Below, piece by piece: positions 42,562 through 51,872 of a DNA stretch of 64,000 nucleotides. The position numbers and the translations under genes were made by a program. Each line of letters opens with the position of its first letter. Within the stretch, counting starts at the first letter, position 1. The notes under the pieces are model-generated. The model was not told where the DNA came from. It ran no database searches and saw only the letters and a program-made list of their open reading frames with translations. Location: positions 62,001-126,000 of the forward strand of contig JAFQBX010000005.1 in NCBI GenBank assembly GCA_017399535.1, given 5' to 3'. This stretch comes from Clostridia bacterium (GTDB lineage Bacteria; Bacillota; Clostridia; Oscillospirales; Acutalibacteraceae).

Positions 42562-43098
42562 TTATTTAAAGAAAAGAGGCAATTTATCAAGGAATATAAT
42601 ATCATCTCTGTCGGCGGCATCGCCCTCAGCAAGTACGGCACAGGCAGACGCCTCAATACCCTTTGCCTCGCTGACAAGCTTTCGTACCGCTTCGAGCGAT
42701 TCGCCCGTCGAAATTACGTCATCGACGATAAGTACGCGCTTACCCTCGATTTTTTCAATCTCGTCCTTGCCGAGAAAGAGCTTCTGCACGTTTCCGGTGG
42801 TAATTGATTTTACCTCGACCGAAAGCGGATTTTCCATATACACCTTTACTCCCTTGCGAGCAACTGCGTAGGGCTTCCCACTCTGACGAGCCATTTCGTA
42901 AGCGAGAGGGATACTCTTTGCCTCCGGGGTGAGAATAATGTCGAATTCGGGAACCTTTTTGAGCAGTTCCTCTGCCGCTTTGATGGTGATTTCGACGTCA
43001 CCAAAGAGAATGAACGCGGCAATATCAAGCGTGTCGCTGACGGCAAACTTTTTAAGCTCGCGGTCGAGTCCTGCTATCTTCATTTTGTATGTAGCCAT
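42562..43098 (-). CDS. Adenine/purine phosphoribosyltransferase
   Basis: 178 residues. The PRPP-binding motif VLIVDDVISTGES lies near residue 121, and a type I PRTase fold surrounds it. ILTPEAKSIPLAYEMARQ near 55 and the KVYMENPL hood segment resemble Apt and relatives. It should form a nucleotide from a purine base and PRPP in salvage. Substrate (adenine or xanthine/guanine) is not settled from sequence. It is third in the alaS-led operon. Confidence 0.85.
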   Translation of the reverse strand: MATYKMKIAGLDRELKKFAVSDTLDIAAFILFGDVEITIKAAEELLKKVPEFDIILTPEAKSIPLAYEMARQSGKPYAVARKGVKVYMENPLSVEVKSITTGNVQKLFLGKDEIEKIEGKRVLIVDDVISTGESLEAVRKLVSEAKGIEASACAVLAEGDAADRDDIIFLDKLPLFFK

Positions 43099-43142
43099 AA
43101 TTTTTTACCCCCAATTTCTTTATAAAAATCAATCTGACTCAA

Positions 43143-43481
43143 TCAGCCGGGAGGCCAAGCGAGCATTCTACCTGCGAGGAGATGAAAGTGCAGATGACCT
43201 ACCGTTTGTCCGCCTTCCTCACCGCAATTATTTACGATTCGATAACCCTTTTCGAGATTCTCCGCCTTTGCAATTTTTGCGGCGGCTTCGAAAATCTTTG
43301 CTACGACAAAGCTGTTTTCTTCGGTAATTTCGTCGGCGCATTTGATATGCATTTTCGGCACGATTACCGCGTGAAAGGGTGCCTGCGGAGCGATGTCCGC
43401 AAAGGCATAAACCGTTTCGTCCTCGTAAATTTTGGTTGACGGAATTTCTCCGCTTACTATTTTACAAAAAAGGCAATCCAT
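43143..43481 (-). CDS. HIT family nucleotide hydrolase
   Basis: 112 residues from the ATG at 43481, with GGGAG seven bases upstream; a GTG at 43490 precedes it. The N-terminal CLFCKIVSGEIP and the catalytic histidine triad GHLHFHLLAGR near 96-106 are standard for HinT-type proteins, which cleave AMP-lysine and other phosphoramidates. The middle histidine of the triad is the nucleophile. It follows alaS by 18 bases, which is suggestive because HinT removes AMP groups from aminoacyl-AMP by-products; that link is inference. Confidence 0.93.
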   Translation of the reverse strand: MDCLFCKIVSGEIPSTKIYEDETVYAFADIAPQAPFHAVIVPKMHIKCADEITEENSFVVAKIFEAAAKIAKAENLEKGYRIVNNCGEEGGQTVGHLHFHLLAGRMLAWPPG

Positions 43482-43499
43482 ATATTCCACTCCCTTTTT

Positions 43500-46130
43500 T
43501 TACTTTAACATTGATTTTACAATATCGGCTACTGCGGCAAGTGCGTCATTTACCTTTGACACGTTCTTTGCTCCTGCCATAGCGCTGTCAGGACGTCCGC
43601 CGCCGCTTCCGTCGGCAATCTTTGCTACCTCACGGACAATGTTTCCTGCGTGAGCGCCCTTCTTTACCGCGTTTGCGCCACAAGCGGCACAGAAGGTAAC
43701 CTTTTGCCCGTCAACTGCGGCAAAAACGGCTACTGCATCGGCATTCTGCGCCTTTATATCGTCGCCTGCGTTACGCATTGCGGCGGTATCGCTATTCCAG
43801 AAGGTTGTAGCGATTACCTTTATTCCGTCGATGTCAACCGCACCGTCAAAGAGTGAGCCGAGCTGAGACGATGCAATTTCGGAATTAAGCTTGTCTATCT
43901 TTTGCTTCTGCGCCTTTATTTCGTCCTGCAACGAGGTAATTTTACCAACGAGTTCGTCGGCTGACGATACCTTCGCCGCTTGAATTGTGCGGTCGATTTC
44001 GTCCTTGTAATCGGCGAGGAGCTTCAACACGCCTGCGCCTGTAACAGCTTCGATACGGCGTACACCTGCGGCAACCGAGCCCTCGGAAATAATGCGGAAA
44101 AGTGCAATTTTTGCGGTATTTGATACGTGAGTACCGCCACAAAATTCGACCGAAACGTCGGGCACGTTTACAACTCGTACGATGTTTCCGTACTTTTCAC
44201 CAAAGAGGGCCATTGCGCCGAGCTTCTTTGCCTCGTCAATCGGCATTTCGCGAACGTCAAGTTCGATTGCGTCAAGAATTGACTTGTTTACGAGGGATTC
44301 GACCTCTTTTATCTGATCAGGTGTAAGTGCCGAGAAATGAGTAAAGTCGAAACGTACCGAATCCTTTGACACAAGCTGACCTGCCTGCTCAACGTGGGTA
44401 CCGAGAACCGTACGGAGAGCCGCTTGGAGCAGATGTGCGGCAGTATGATTACGCATGGTTGCGTTTCGGCAGTCCTTGCAAACTGCGGCGGTAAGCTTAT
44501 CACCAATCTTTATCATTCCGCCCGTCATTTCGCCGATGTGCATATAAATTCCTGACGATGCCTTCTGTGTGTCGGTCACCTTAAAGGTTGACTGGCCGTC
44601 CGAAAGAGTACCCATATCGCCAACCTGACCGCCACTTTCGGCATAGAAGGGAGTTTTATCAAGAATGATTATACCATTATCGCCGTCAGAAAGTGCTTCG
44701 GCAGGTTCGCCGTCCTTGATTACCGCAAGAACTACCGCGTCGCAGGAATAATCGGTGTAGCCGACAAATTCGGTAGCGGCAATTCCGTCGGGAAGTGCGG
44801 CTCCACTTTTCCACGCATCAGCACCGGCATTTTTACGTGCGGCACGTGCTCTTTCTCTCTGCTGTTTCATAAGCTCGTTAAAGCCGTCAACGTCAACCGA
44901 GAAGCCGCCTTCACCCGCGATGTCGACAGTAAGGTCAATCGGGAAACCGTAGGTATCGGACAACTTAAACGCGTCGGCGCCCGAAACTACCTTTGACTCG
45001 CTGTTTTTGAGAATTTCGTCGAGGAGCTGCAAGCCCTGGTCGATGGTCTTTCCAAAGCTTTCTTCCTCAACCTTGATAACCTTTTTGATAAGCTCGCTCT
45101 TTTCAACAAGCTCGGGATAAGCATTCTTATTCTCGTTAATTACGGTATCGCAAACGTCCGAAAGGAAGGTGCCTTTAATTCCGAGCATTCTGCCGTGACG
45201 AGCGGCACGACGGAGAAGGCGGCGAAGAACGTAACCTCTACCCTCGTTGGACGGCATAACGCCATCACCAATCATAAAGGTAATCGAACGAATGTGGTCG
45301 GTAGTTACGCGAAGGGAAATATCCTTTTTATCGTCTGTTTTGTACTCGACGCCGGCAATTTCGCTGATATGCTTCATTATGTTTCTGACCGTGTCAACCT
45401 CAAAAAGATTGTCAACGTCCTGCATTACGCAGGCAAGACGTTCAAGACCCATTCCGGTATCGATATTCTTCTGTTTCAGCTCGGTATAGTTGCCGTTGCC
45501 GTCATTGTCAAACTGTGAAAATACGTTATTCCATATTTCCATAAATCTGTCGCAGTCGCAGCCCGGCTTGCAATCGGGTGAGCCGCAGCCGTATTTTTCG
45601 CCGCGGTCAAAGTAAATTTCGGAGCAAGGACCGCAGGGACCCGAGCCGTGTTCCCAGAAGTTATCGGCTTTACCAAGACGAACTACTCGCTCGGCAGGTA
45701 CACCGATTTTCTTTGTCCAAATTTCGAATGCTTCCTCGTCATTTTCGTAAATTGAGGGCCAAAGCCGGTCGGCAGGAATTTCGAGCGTTTTGGTAAGGAA
45801 TTCCCACGCCCATTCGATAGCTTCATTCTTAAAATAATCGCCGAATGAGAAGTTACCGAGCATCTCGAAATAGGTGCCGTGACGGGCTGTGTGTCCTACT
45901 CTTTCGAGGTCGGGTGTACGAATACATTTCTGGCAGGTTACAACGCGGTTACGCGGAGGTACAACCTCGCCCGTGAAAAACTTTTTAAGCGGTGCCATAC
46001 CCGAGTTGATGAGCAAAAGACTCTTATCATTATTCGGGACAAGCGAAAAACTCGCCATGCGGAGATGTCCCTTTTGTTCAAAAAAGGACAAAAATTTTTC
46101 TCTCAAATCATTAAGTGACGTCCATTCCAT
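43500..46130 (-). CDS. alaS: Alanine--tRNA ligase
   Basis: 876 residues, full length. The class II catalytic core lies in the first 400, with MAPLKKFFTG and ETRNR-like ATP-binding segments. The editing domain has HTAAH (near 567) and CGGTH (near 667), the zinc ligands that clear Ser-tRNA(Ala). The C-Ala oligomerisation domain ends with DGSGGGRPDSAMAGAK. It charges tRNA(Ala). A T-box leader of about 300 bases precedes it, so uncharged tRNA(Ala) should control it and probably the five genes behind it. Confidence 0.97.
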   Translation of the reverse strand: MEWTSLNDLREKFLSFFEQKGHLRMASFSLVPNNDKSLLLINSGMAPLKKFFTGEVVPPRNRVVTCQKCIRTPDLERVGHTARHGTYFEMLGNFSFGDYFKNEAIEWAWEFLTKTLEIPADRLWPSIYENDEEAFEIWTKKIGVPAERVVRLGKADNFWEHGSGPCGPCSEIYFDRGEKYGCGSPDCKPGCDCDRFMEIWNNVFSQFDNDGNGNYTELKQKNIDTGMGLERLACVMQDVDNLFEVDTVRNIMKHISEIAGVEYKTDDKKDISLRVTTDHIRSITFMIGDGVMPSNEGRGYVLRRLLRRAARHGRMLGIKGTFLSDVCDTVINENKNAYPELVEKSELIKKVIKVEEESFGKTIDQGLQLLDEILKNSESKVVSGADAFKLSDTYGFPIDLTVDIAGEGGFSVDVDGFNELMKQQRERARAARKNAGADAWKSGAALPDGIAATEFVGYTDYSCDAVVLAVIKDGEPAEALSDGDNGIIILDKTPFYAESGGQVGDMGTLSDGQSTFKVTDTQKASSGIYMHIGEMTGGMIKIGDKLTAAVCKDCRNATMRNHTAAHLLQAALRTVLGTHVEQAGQLVSKDSVRFDFTHFSALTPDQIKEVESLVNKSILDAIELDVREMPIDEAKKLGAMALFGEKYGNIVRVVNVPDVSVEFCGGTHVSNTAKIALFRIISEGSVAAGVRRIEAVTGAGVLKLLADYKDEIDRTIQAAKVSSADELVGKITSLQDEIKAQKQKIDKLNSEIASSQLGSLFDGAVDIDGIKVIATTFWNSDTAAMRNAGDDIKAQNADAVAVFAAVDGQKVTFCAACGANAVKKGAHAGNIVREVAKIADGSGGGRPDSAMAGAKNVSKVNDALAAVADIVKSMLK

Positions 46131-46146
46131 TTTTTCATTTCCTCCA

Positions 46147-46427
46147 AAAAAACAATATAGCTCTCCCGTCCAAAGGGACGGGAGAGCTCCGTGGTACCAC
46201 CCAATTTGCCGTCTTTTTTATACTAAAAACGACCTCTTTTATCTATCCTTTAACGCTGATAAGGCGCCGTGATTAGCGGTGACTCGAAAGCCGGCTCGGT
46301 AACCTAAAAGCTTTATGAGGGTGGCTTTCAGCCAATTTAAAAATCAAATCGGCCACCCATCTCTTTCACAAGCGGTAAATAAAGTTACCTTTTGCTTTGT
46401 CGCAGTCATAATAAATATAAAAAATAC
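46147..46427 (-). ncRNA. T-box riboswitch (tRNA-Ala sensing) ahead of alaS
   Basis: On the minus strand the T-box core TGGTACCACG (46199-46190) precedes an intrinsic terminator, whose stem AGCTCTCCCGTCC/GGACGGGAGAGCT spans 46188-46159, followed by a T run. Stem I is closed by GGTAAC/GTTACC, and just before its 3' arm an AAGCTTTTAGG stretch offers GCT, an alanine codon, as specifier (46311-46309). Binding of uncharged tRNA(Ala) should favour the antiterminator and alaS expression. Confidence 0.9.
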
Positions 46428-46433
46428 AATATA

Positions 46434-46462
46434 ATTATATATTTCCCTCACCGTTTTGTCAA
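46434..46462 (-). promoter_or_regulatory. Promoter of the alaS T-box transcript
   Basis: On the minus strand, TTGACA (46462-46457), a 17-base spacer and TATAAT (46439-46434). This is full consensus. Confidence 0.9.
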
Positions 46463-46472
46463 GCGCATAAAA

Positions 46473-48059
46473 TCACGAGTAATACAGCTCGTAAATGCCG
46501 TCGCAAACCGACCTGAAAACAGGTGCCGCCGTCCTTGACCCCGAAACGCCGTTTTCGGCTAAAACTGTGATGACGTATTCGGGATTTTCAGCGGGATAAA
46601 AACCCGAAAACCAACACTGATTGACCGGCTGTCCATTCGATTTATACCCTGCTTCTGCGGTAGCTGTTTTACCCCCTGCCGAAAGGTAGGTCGGTGCCGC
46701 TGAGGAGCCGGTGCCGCCCGATATTACCGCCGTCATCATTTCGGCAACCGTATCCGCCGCCTTCTCCGAAATTACACGCTGTGGCGACTCGCTCATATAC
46801 TCGGAAATACTGCCGTCGGCAAGCATAATGCCGCTGACCAGCCGCGGCGAAACCCGATAGCCGCCATTGGCAATCATGGCGGTCATCACGGCAACGTCAA
46901 TCGGTGTCAGCAACAGTTCACCCTGACCAAATGAAAAATTAGCCAATGCGGCGGGTTGTGAGGACAGCTTTTCTTCGCTCGGCAACCTTCCCGACACGGC
47001 AAAAAGGCGGTCAGCAAAGCTCTTTTTCTCGTTAAATCGCAGTTTTTGGCACAGCGACAGAATATCCTTTGCGCCGATCTTTGATGCGAGGTTGATAAAA
47101 TACGGGTTGCAGGAATTAGCCAATGCGGCGGTCATATCAACCTCGCCGTGACCGCTCAGATTGTGGCAATTAAAGGTGTTTGTTCCGATTTTTACATTTC
47201 CGTTGCAGGTATAGGTCGCGCTTCTGCCAACACCCGAATCGACCGCCGCCGCGGCAACGAGGATTTTGAAAACCGAGCCGACGTTGTACGCCGAAAAGGC
47301 ACGATTAATGAGAGGTGACGAGTCGCTTTTCAGCGCGTCGGCGAGATTAAGCGGCGAATAATCGGGACGGCTCGCAAGGGCAAGAATTTCGCCGCTTTTT
47401 GCGTTCATTACGACGACGGCGCCCTTTTCAATCGAGTTTGCCGCCTGCTCGGTAATGCGCTGAATGGAGCTGTCGAGGGTCAAAACGACACCCGTTTTGA
47501 TATTCGTCGTACCCGAAACTGTCGGCTCAACACCCGACAAAGCGCGTCCATTCGCGTCGACTGTGTATGTGACGGTCACATCCTCCTCGCAGGTCAGCAG
47601 CTTATCGAACGCGTATTCAATCCCCGTAACGCCCTGTCCCGAGCCGTCGGTGTAGCCGATTACGTGACTTGCGAGCTGATTATCGCTGTAACGAATGGGA
47701 ATACTGAAAAGGACGCTTTGCTCGGCGGCAAAATCGGACACCGCCTCGATTACGGTCGGTTTGCCGCTTTTAAGCGCATCACGAGCAACCTTTGCATAAT
47801 CGCCGAGCTTACTGTCGATTTCGTTCAGCGTCGAAAGATTGGACGGCACGGCTGCAAGATACCTGCTCTGCTGTGCCACCAGCTTCCTCAAATTTCGGTC
47901 ATAGATATTGCCTCTCGGACTTGTCACAGTCAGCTTGTAGCTCATTTGACTCGACGCTGCCGAAAGGTCGGCATCGCTGACAATATCATAAATCCGCCAC
48001 GACGACGTCAGAAACATCAGCGTCACTGCGATAAAAAGCGAAAGCGCCCTCTTTTTCAT
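46473..48059 (-). CDS. Class B penicillin-binding protein (transpeptidase)
   Basis: 528 residues. A membrane anchor at 7-27 is followed by a PBP dimer domain with RGNIYDRNLRKL near 49, then the transpeptidase domain: SVFK with nucleophile S262 and K265, SCN at 316-318, and KTA at 464-466 in place of the usual KTG. It cross-links peptidoglycan outside the membrane. At 528 residues without PASTA domains it resembles the PbpA/SpoVD/FtsI group; the specific role (division, elongation or spore cortex) is open. It lies directly upstream of the alaS promoter on the same strand with no terminator seen between. Confidence 0.88.
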   Translation of the reverse strand: MKKRALSLFIAVTLMFLTSSWRIYDIVSDADLSAASSQMSYKLTVTSPRGNIYDRNLRKLVAQQSRYLAAVPSNLSTLNEIDSKLGDYAKVARDALKSGKPTVIEAVSDFAAEQSVLFSIPIRYSDNQLASHVIGYTDGSGQGVTGIEYAFDKLLTCEEDVTVTYTVDANGRALSGVEPTVSGTTNIKTGVVLTLDSSIQRITEQAANSIEKGAVVVMNAKSGEILALASRPDYSPLNLADALKSDSSPLINRAFSAYNVGSVFKILVAAAAVDSGVGRSATYTCNGNVKIGTNTFNCHNLSGHGEVDMTAALANSCNPYFINLASKIGAKDILSLCQKLRFNEKKSFADRLFAVSGRLPSEEKLSSQPAALANFSFGQGELLLTPIDVAVMTAMIANGGYRVSPRLVSGIMLADGSISEYMSESPQRVISEKAADTVAEMMTAVISGGTGSSAAPTYLSAGGKTATAEAGYKSNGQPVNQCWFSGFYPAENPEYVITVLAENGVSGSRTAAPVFRSVCDGIYELYYS

Positions 48060-48145
48060 TTTTTTACTCCCCTTTTTTTGTTTTTACTTATTTTTTGTCA
48101 AAGTGGCAAAATTATTTAATTGTTTCTAAAATTAGCGCTAACCGA

Positions 48146-48175
48146 TTGACAGAAATGGGGCTATTATTATATAAT
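48146..48175 (+). promoter_or_regulatory. Promoter of the phosphoglucomutase gene
   Basis: TTGACA at 48146-48151 and TATAAT at 48170-48175, spacer 18. Confidence 0.8.
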
Positions 48176-48208
48176 TACTTATATTTTTCTTTGAACGGAG
48201 AATAACAA

Positions 48209-49927
48209 ATGGATAAGATTAAAAGTTTATACGACCTTTGGTGCGAAAGAGCCACCGATAAGGCAATTTTAGACGAGCTTAATTCGATAAAGGGCGATGA
48301 CGAGGCGATTCTCGACCGCTTTTATCGTGAATTAGATTTCGGTACGGCTGGACTTCGAGGAGTCATCGGCGCAGGTACCAACAGAATGAACATTTATACG
48401 GTTGGTCGTGCAACCCAGGGCTTTGCCGAATACATCCTCACTGTTGCAAAGGATAAGAGCGTTGCCATCGGCTACGACAGCCGTATTAATTCCGATGTTT
48501 TTTCAAAAACGGCCGCTACCGTTTTTGCCGCAAACGGAATAAAGGTTTGGCTCTATCCCGTTCTCGTTCCTACTCCGATGCTGTCCTTTGCGGTAAGAGA
48601 GCTTGGCTGTGACGCAGGCGTTGTCGTTACGGCAAGTCATAATCCCTCAAAGTACAACGGATACAAGGCATACGGTCCCGACGGCTGTCAGCTCAACACC
48701 GAGGCAAGTAAAGAGGTGCTCGGCTATGTTGAAAAGGTTGATACCTTCGACGGAGTTAAAAAGGTTGACTTTGACGAGGCAGTAAAGAGCGGTATGATCG
48801 AATTTATAGGCAACGACGTTTTTGAAAAATACTACGAAAACGTAATGGCGCAGTCGGTCAATCCCGAAATTCTCAAATCGGCAGGACTCAAAATTATTTA
48901 CACCGCACTCAACGGCTCGGGTAATATTCCCGTCAGAACCGTACTCGGTCGCATGGGCGTAAACGATATTACAATCGTTCCCGAACAGGAATTGCCCGAC
49001 GGCAACTTCCCCACCGCACCCTATCCCAATCCCGAAATCAGAGAAGCGTTTACCCTCGCACTCGACCTCGCAAAAAAGGTTGAGCCCGACATCCTCCTCG
49101 CAACCGACCCCGACTGTGACCGCGTTGGTATCGCAGTAAGGAACGGCGACGATTATACCCTCATGTCAGGCAACGAGGTTGGCGCAGTTATGCTCTATTA
49201 TCTCCTCAGCCAGCGCACAGAAAAGGGCACAATGCCGTCAAATCCCTTGATGGTAAAGACAATAGTTACCTCCCGTCTGTGTGACAAGATTGCGGCTGAT
49301 TTCGGCTGTGAGGTTATAGATATTCTGACCGGCTTTAAGTATATCGGCGAGCAAATCGGCATTCTCGAAGCAAAGGGCGAAGAAAGCCGCTATATCATGG
49401 GCTTTGAAGAAAGCTACGGCTACCTCGTCGGCAGCTACGTTCGTGACAAGGACGCGGTTATCGGCTCTCTCATGATTTGCGAAATGGCAGCATTCTTTAA
49501 GAAACAGAATAAGACACTCATCGACGTTTTAAACGAGCTTTACGAAAAATACGGCGTATTCATGCACAAGCAGATGAGCTTCGCATTCGAAGGTGCCGAG
49601 GGAATGAAAATCATGGCCGACACGATGGCATCCCTTCGCACAAATCCACCGAAGGAGATCGCAGGTATGACGGTTACAAAGGTATGTGACTATGAAACAC
49701 GCATCGTAACCCTCACCGAAAGCGGTAAGAGCGAAGCCATCAATTTACCCAAATCAAACGTACTCGCATACACCCTTTCGGGTGGCGCAGAGGCAATCGT
49801 CCGTCCGTCAGGCACCGAGCCGAAGATTAAGATTTATTTGACAGCTGCTGCCGACTCGACCGAAAATGCCGACAACCTGATGAATAAGCTTGAAAAGGCG
49901 GCAAAGCCCCTTCTCGGCATTAACTAA
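48209..49927 (+). CDS. Phospho-sugar mutase (phosphoglucomutase/phosphomannomutase)
   Basis: 572 residues, alpha-D-phosphohexomutase family, PgcA-like length. FGTAGLRG at 45-52; the phospho-serine S143 in TASHNP; the metal loop ATDPDCDRVG near 305; GFEESYGYLVG near 405; and the C-terminal phosphate clamp RPSGTEPKIK. It interconverts glucose-1-phosphate and glucose-6-phosphate through a bisphosphate intermediate, feeding cell-wall sugar and glycogen pathways. GGAG lies ahead of the ATG. It has its own promoter and a terminator downstream. Confidence 0.93.
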   Translation: MDKIKSLYDLWCERATDKAILDELNSIKGDDEAILDRFYRELDFGTAGLRGVIGAGTNRMNIYTVGRATQGFAEYILTVAKDKSVAIGYDSRINSDVFSKTAATVFAANGIKVWLYPVLVPTPMLSFAVRELGCDAGVVVTASHNPSKYNGYKAYGPDGCQLNTEASKEVLGYVEKVDTFDGVKKVDFDEAVKSGMIEFIGNDVFEKYYENVMAQSVNPEILKSAGLKIIYTALNGSGNIPVRTVLGRMGVNDITIVPEQELPDGNFPTAPYPNPEIREAFTLALDLAKKVEPDILLATDPDCDRVGIAVRNGDDYTLMSGNEVGAVMLYYLLSQRTEKGTMPSNPLMVKTIVTSRLCDKIAADFGCEVIDILTGFKYIGEQIGILEAKGEESRYIMGFEESYGYLVGSYVRDKDAVIGSLMICEMAAFFKKQNKTLIDVLNELYEKYGVFMHKQMSFAFEGAEGMKIMADTMASLRTNPPKEIAGMTVTKVCDYETRIVTLTESGKSEAINLPKSNVLAYTLSGGAEAIVRPSGTEPKIKIYLTAAADSTENADNLMNKLEKAAKPLLGIN

Positions 49928-49933
49928 AATACA

Positions 49934-49977
49934 GTAAACGCCGTATGATTAAGGTTAACCATGCGGCGTTTATTTTC
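49934..49977 (+). terminator. Terminator after the phosphoglucomutase
   Basis: AAACGCCGTATG pairs with CATGCGGCGTTT (one G-T pair), then TATTTT. Confidence 0.75.
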
Positions 49978-49995
49978 ACAAAAAAGAGGAGTCAG

Positions 49996-51738
49996 ATGAA
50001 GAAAATCGTATGCATTTTGCTTTCGCTTGTGCTGATTTTGCTAGGCGGCTGTACCGAAAAGGAAAAAAAGCCGACCGAAAGCACTCCGTCAAGCGACGTT
50101 GTCTCGGAAATGGTTGACCAGCCGGGCGCCGAAATTGAGGAGGTCGAGGTTAGTGCTTCGCTTTCGGCTCAAAGCACCACCATACTCGACGTCAAAAGCA
50201 CCGAAGCATTCAACCAATTAAGCGAAGAAAAAACGCCGTCAAACGCTATTTTCTATCTCGATGACGAGCTTTTTGTCGTCAGCGACGACGGACTTTACGT
50301 GCCGTTTGATGCGGCTATTTCAATGTGCGCCGACAGCGTTATTCCCGTATTATACGTAAGGACGGAAAAGGCGGCAAAGGCACTTTCCACTCGGCTGAAA
50401 TCGGGTGACGTGACCGACTGTATCGTTATGTCGGACAAGCCCGAGCTTGTAAACTCGGTAAGAGAAGCCGCCCCCACAATCAGCGGTGCTATCGACGCTC
50501 GTGAAAACTTGCTCGATATGGATATTACCTATCTCGTTCCCATTCGCAACGAAGCAAATAAAAACAAGGCGAAAATCATTCTTTTCGGTGCACACGCAAC
50601 CAATGAGCAAATCGTTTATTTGCAAAAGCGGCTGATGACCATTTGGGTTGAAGCGGCAGACAGCTCGGTCGAAGCGCATTGTAACGCCTTCACAAGCGGT
50701 GCAAACGGCATAGTTTCGACAAGTAGCAAGAGTATTTTTGACGCAATCGATATTTTCGAAAAGGACACCCTCTTTCGCGAGGTTTTTGTCGTAGGTCACA
50801 GAGGTCAACCGGCAACAAACGTGGATAATTCCCTTTCGGGCGCCAGAGCGGCAATTGATTCGGGTGCCGATATGGTCGAATGCGACGTTTATATGAGCGC
50901 AGACAAGGAATTTGTAGTCCTGCACAACAACGACATTTCATACTACACCGGCGGAATCGGTCTCGTCGAGGAGCTGCGAACAGAGCAGATACAGTTTTTC
51001 ATTCTAAAAGGGACAAAGGACGAGCATATTCCTAAGTTGCAGGAGTTTTTTGACAGCTTCAGAAACGACGATATAATGCACTCAATTGAGATAAAAACCT
51101 CCGATCCCGACGCAGTTTATTGGTTGCGCGACCTTATCGCCGCAAGCGGAGTTTCGCATCAGGTAAATATCATTTCCTTTAACCTCACTCAGCTTAAACT
51201 TGCTCGTGAGGTTATACCCGAAATTTCGTGCGGTTATCTGGGCACGGTTGACGGCATTTATTCGGACATTGTCCCCTATCTCAACAAATATAACCTTTCA
51301 TATCATCCCACCAATTCAAAGATGTCGCCCGGAAACGCCTATGAGCTTAATAATCGTGGAATAAGCGTAAATACCTGGACCTATTCAAAGGAGGAAACCC
51401 TGATAAACGACCTGATAAACGGGTATTCGTCGCTGACAACCGACGGTGCTCTGTGGGCATCCGACATTGTAGCAAAAATCGTAGCCGCCGACCAAATGAA
51501 AGTTAAGCTCGGCGAAGAATTCAAATTTTCGGCAACGGCTATTACAAAAAAAGCCGAAAAGGAAATCGAATGTGAGCCGATTGTAATTGACGGTGACATC
51601 AAATTCAAAAAGAGTGAAAACGGCTACACCGCGTCAAAAAAAGGCGATGCAACCATTATCCTCAAATACGCCGACACCCTCAAAAGCGGAAAGGTCGTTT
51701 ACCACTATTCCCGGTCGGTTAAGGTCACAGTTGAATAA
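49996..51738 (+). CDS. Glycerophosphodiester phosphodiesterase lipoprotein
   Basis: 580 residues from the ATG at 49996, chosen for the GAGGAG site and because the product then has a lipoprotein signal peptide ending LLGGC with C19 lipidated. An Asp/Glu-rich N-terminal domain of about 240 residues of unknown role precedes the GDPD barrel: VGHRGQPATNVDNS, MVECDVYMSADKEFVVLHN. The usual HD at the second motif reads HN. A C-terminal Ig-like beta domain follows (about 500-580). It should cleave glycerophosphodiesters or teichoic-acid-like polymers at the outer membrane face. Confidence 0.85.
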   Translation: MKKIVCILLSLVLILLGGCTEKEKKPTESTPSSDVVSEMVDQPGAEIEEVEVSASLSAQSTTILDVKSTEAFNQLSEEKTPSNAIFYLDDELFVVSDDGLYVPFDAAISMCADSVIPVLYVRTEKAAKALSTRLKSGDVTDCIVMSDKPELVNSVREAAPTISGAIDARENLLDMDITYLVPIRNEANKNKAKIILFGAHATNEQIVYLQKRLMTIWVEAADSSVEAHCNAFTSGANGIVSTSSKSIFDAIDIFEKDTLFREVFVVGHRGQPATNVDNSLSGARAAIDSGADMVECDVYMSADKEFVVLHNNDISYYTGGIGLVEELRTEQIQFFILKGTKDEHIPKLQEFFDSFRNDDIMHSIEIKTSDPDAVYWLRDLIAASGVSHQVNIISFNLTQLKLAREVIPEISCGYLGTVDGIYSDIVPYLNKYNLSYHPTNSKMSPGNAYELNNRGISVNTWTYSKEETLINDLINGYSSLTTDGALWASDIVAKIVAADQMKVKLGEEFKFSATAITKKAEKEIECEPIVIDGDIKFKKSENGYTASKKGDATIILKYADTLKSGKVVYHYSRSVKVTVE

Positions 51739-51743
51739 TTTAC

Positions 51744-51780
51744 AAAAAAACGCCTTTTTTAGACAAAAGGGCGGTTTTTT
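51744..51780 (+). terminator. Terminator after the GDPD gene
   Basis: AACGCCTTTT pairs with AAAAGGGCGGTT, followed by a T run. Confidence 0.8.
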
Positions 51781-51796
51781 TGCGGGTGAGATTATA

Positions 51797-51825
51797 TTGA
51801 TTTTGCTTGTAGATTATAATATAAT
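51797..51825 (+). promoter_or_regulatory. Promoter of the phosphate transporter operon
   Basis: TTGATT at 51797-51802, a 17-base spacer and TATAAT at 51820-51825. Confidence 0.75.
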
Positions 51826-51872
51826 AAAAGTATATAGGGAAAATTTTCCGAAAAAGCCAATGAGGTGAATTT

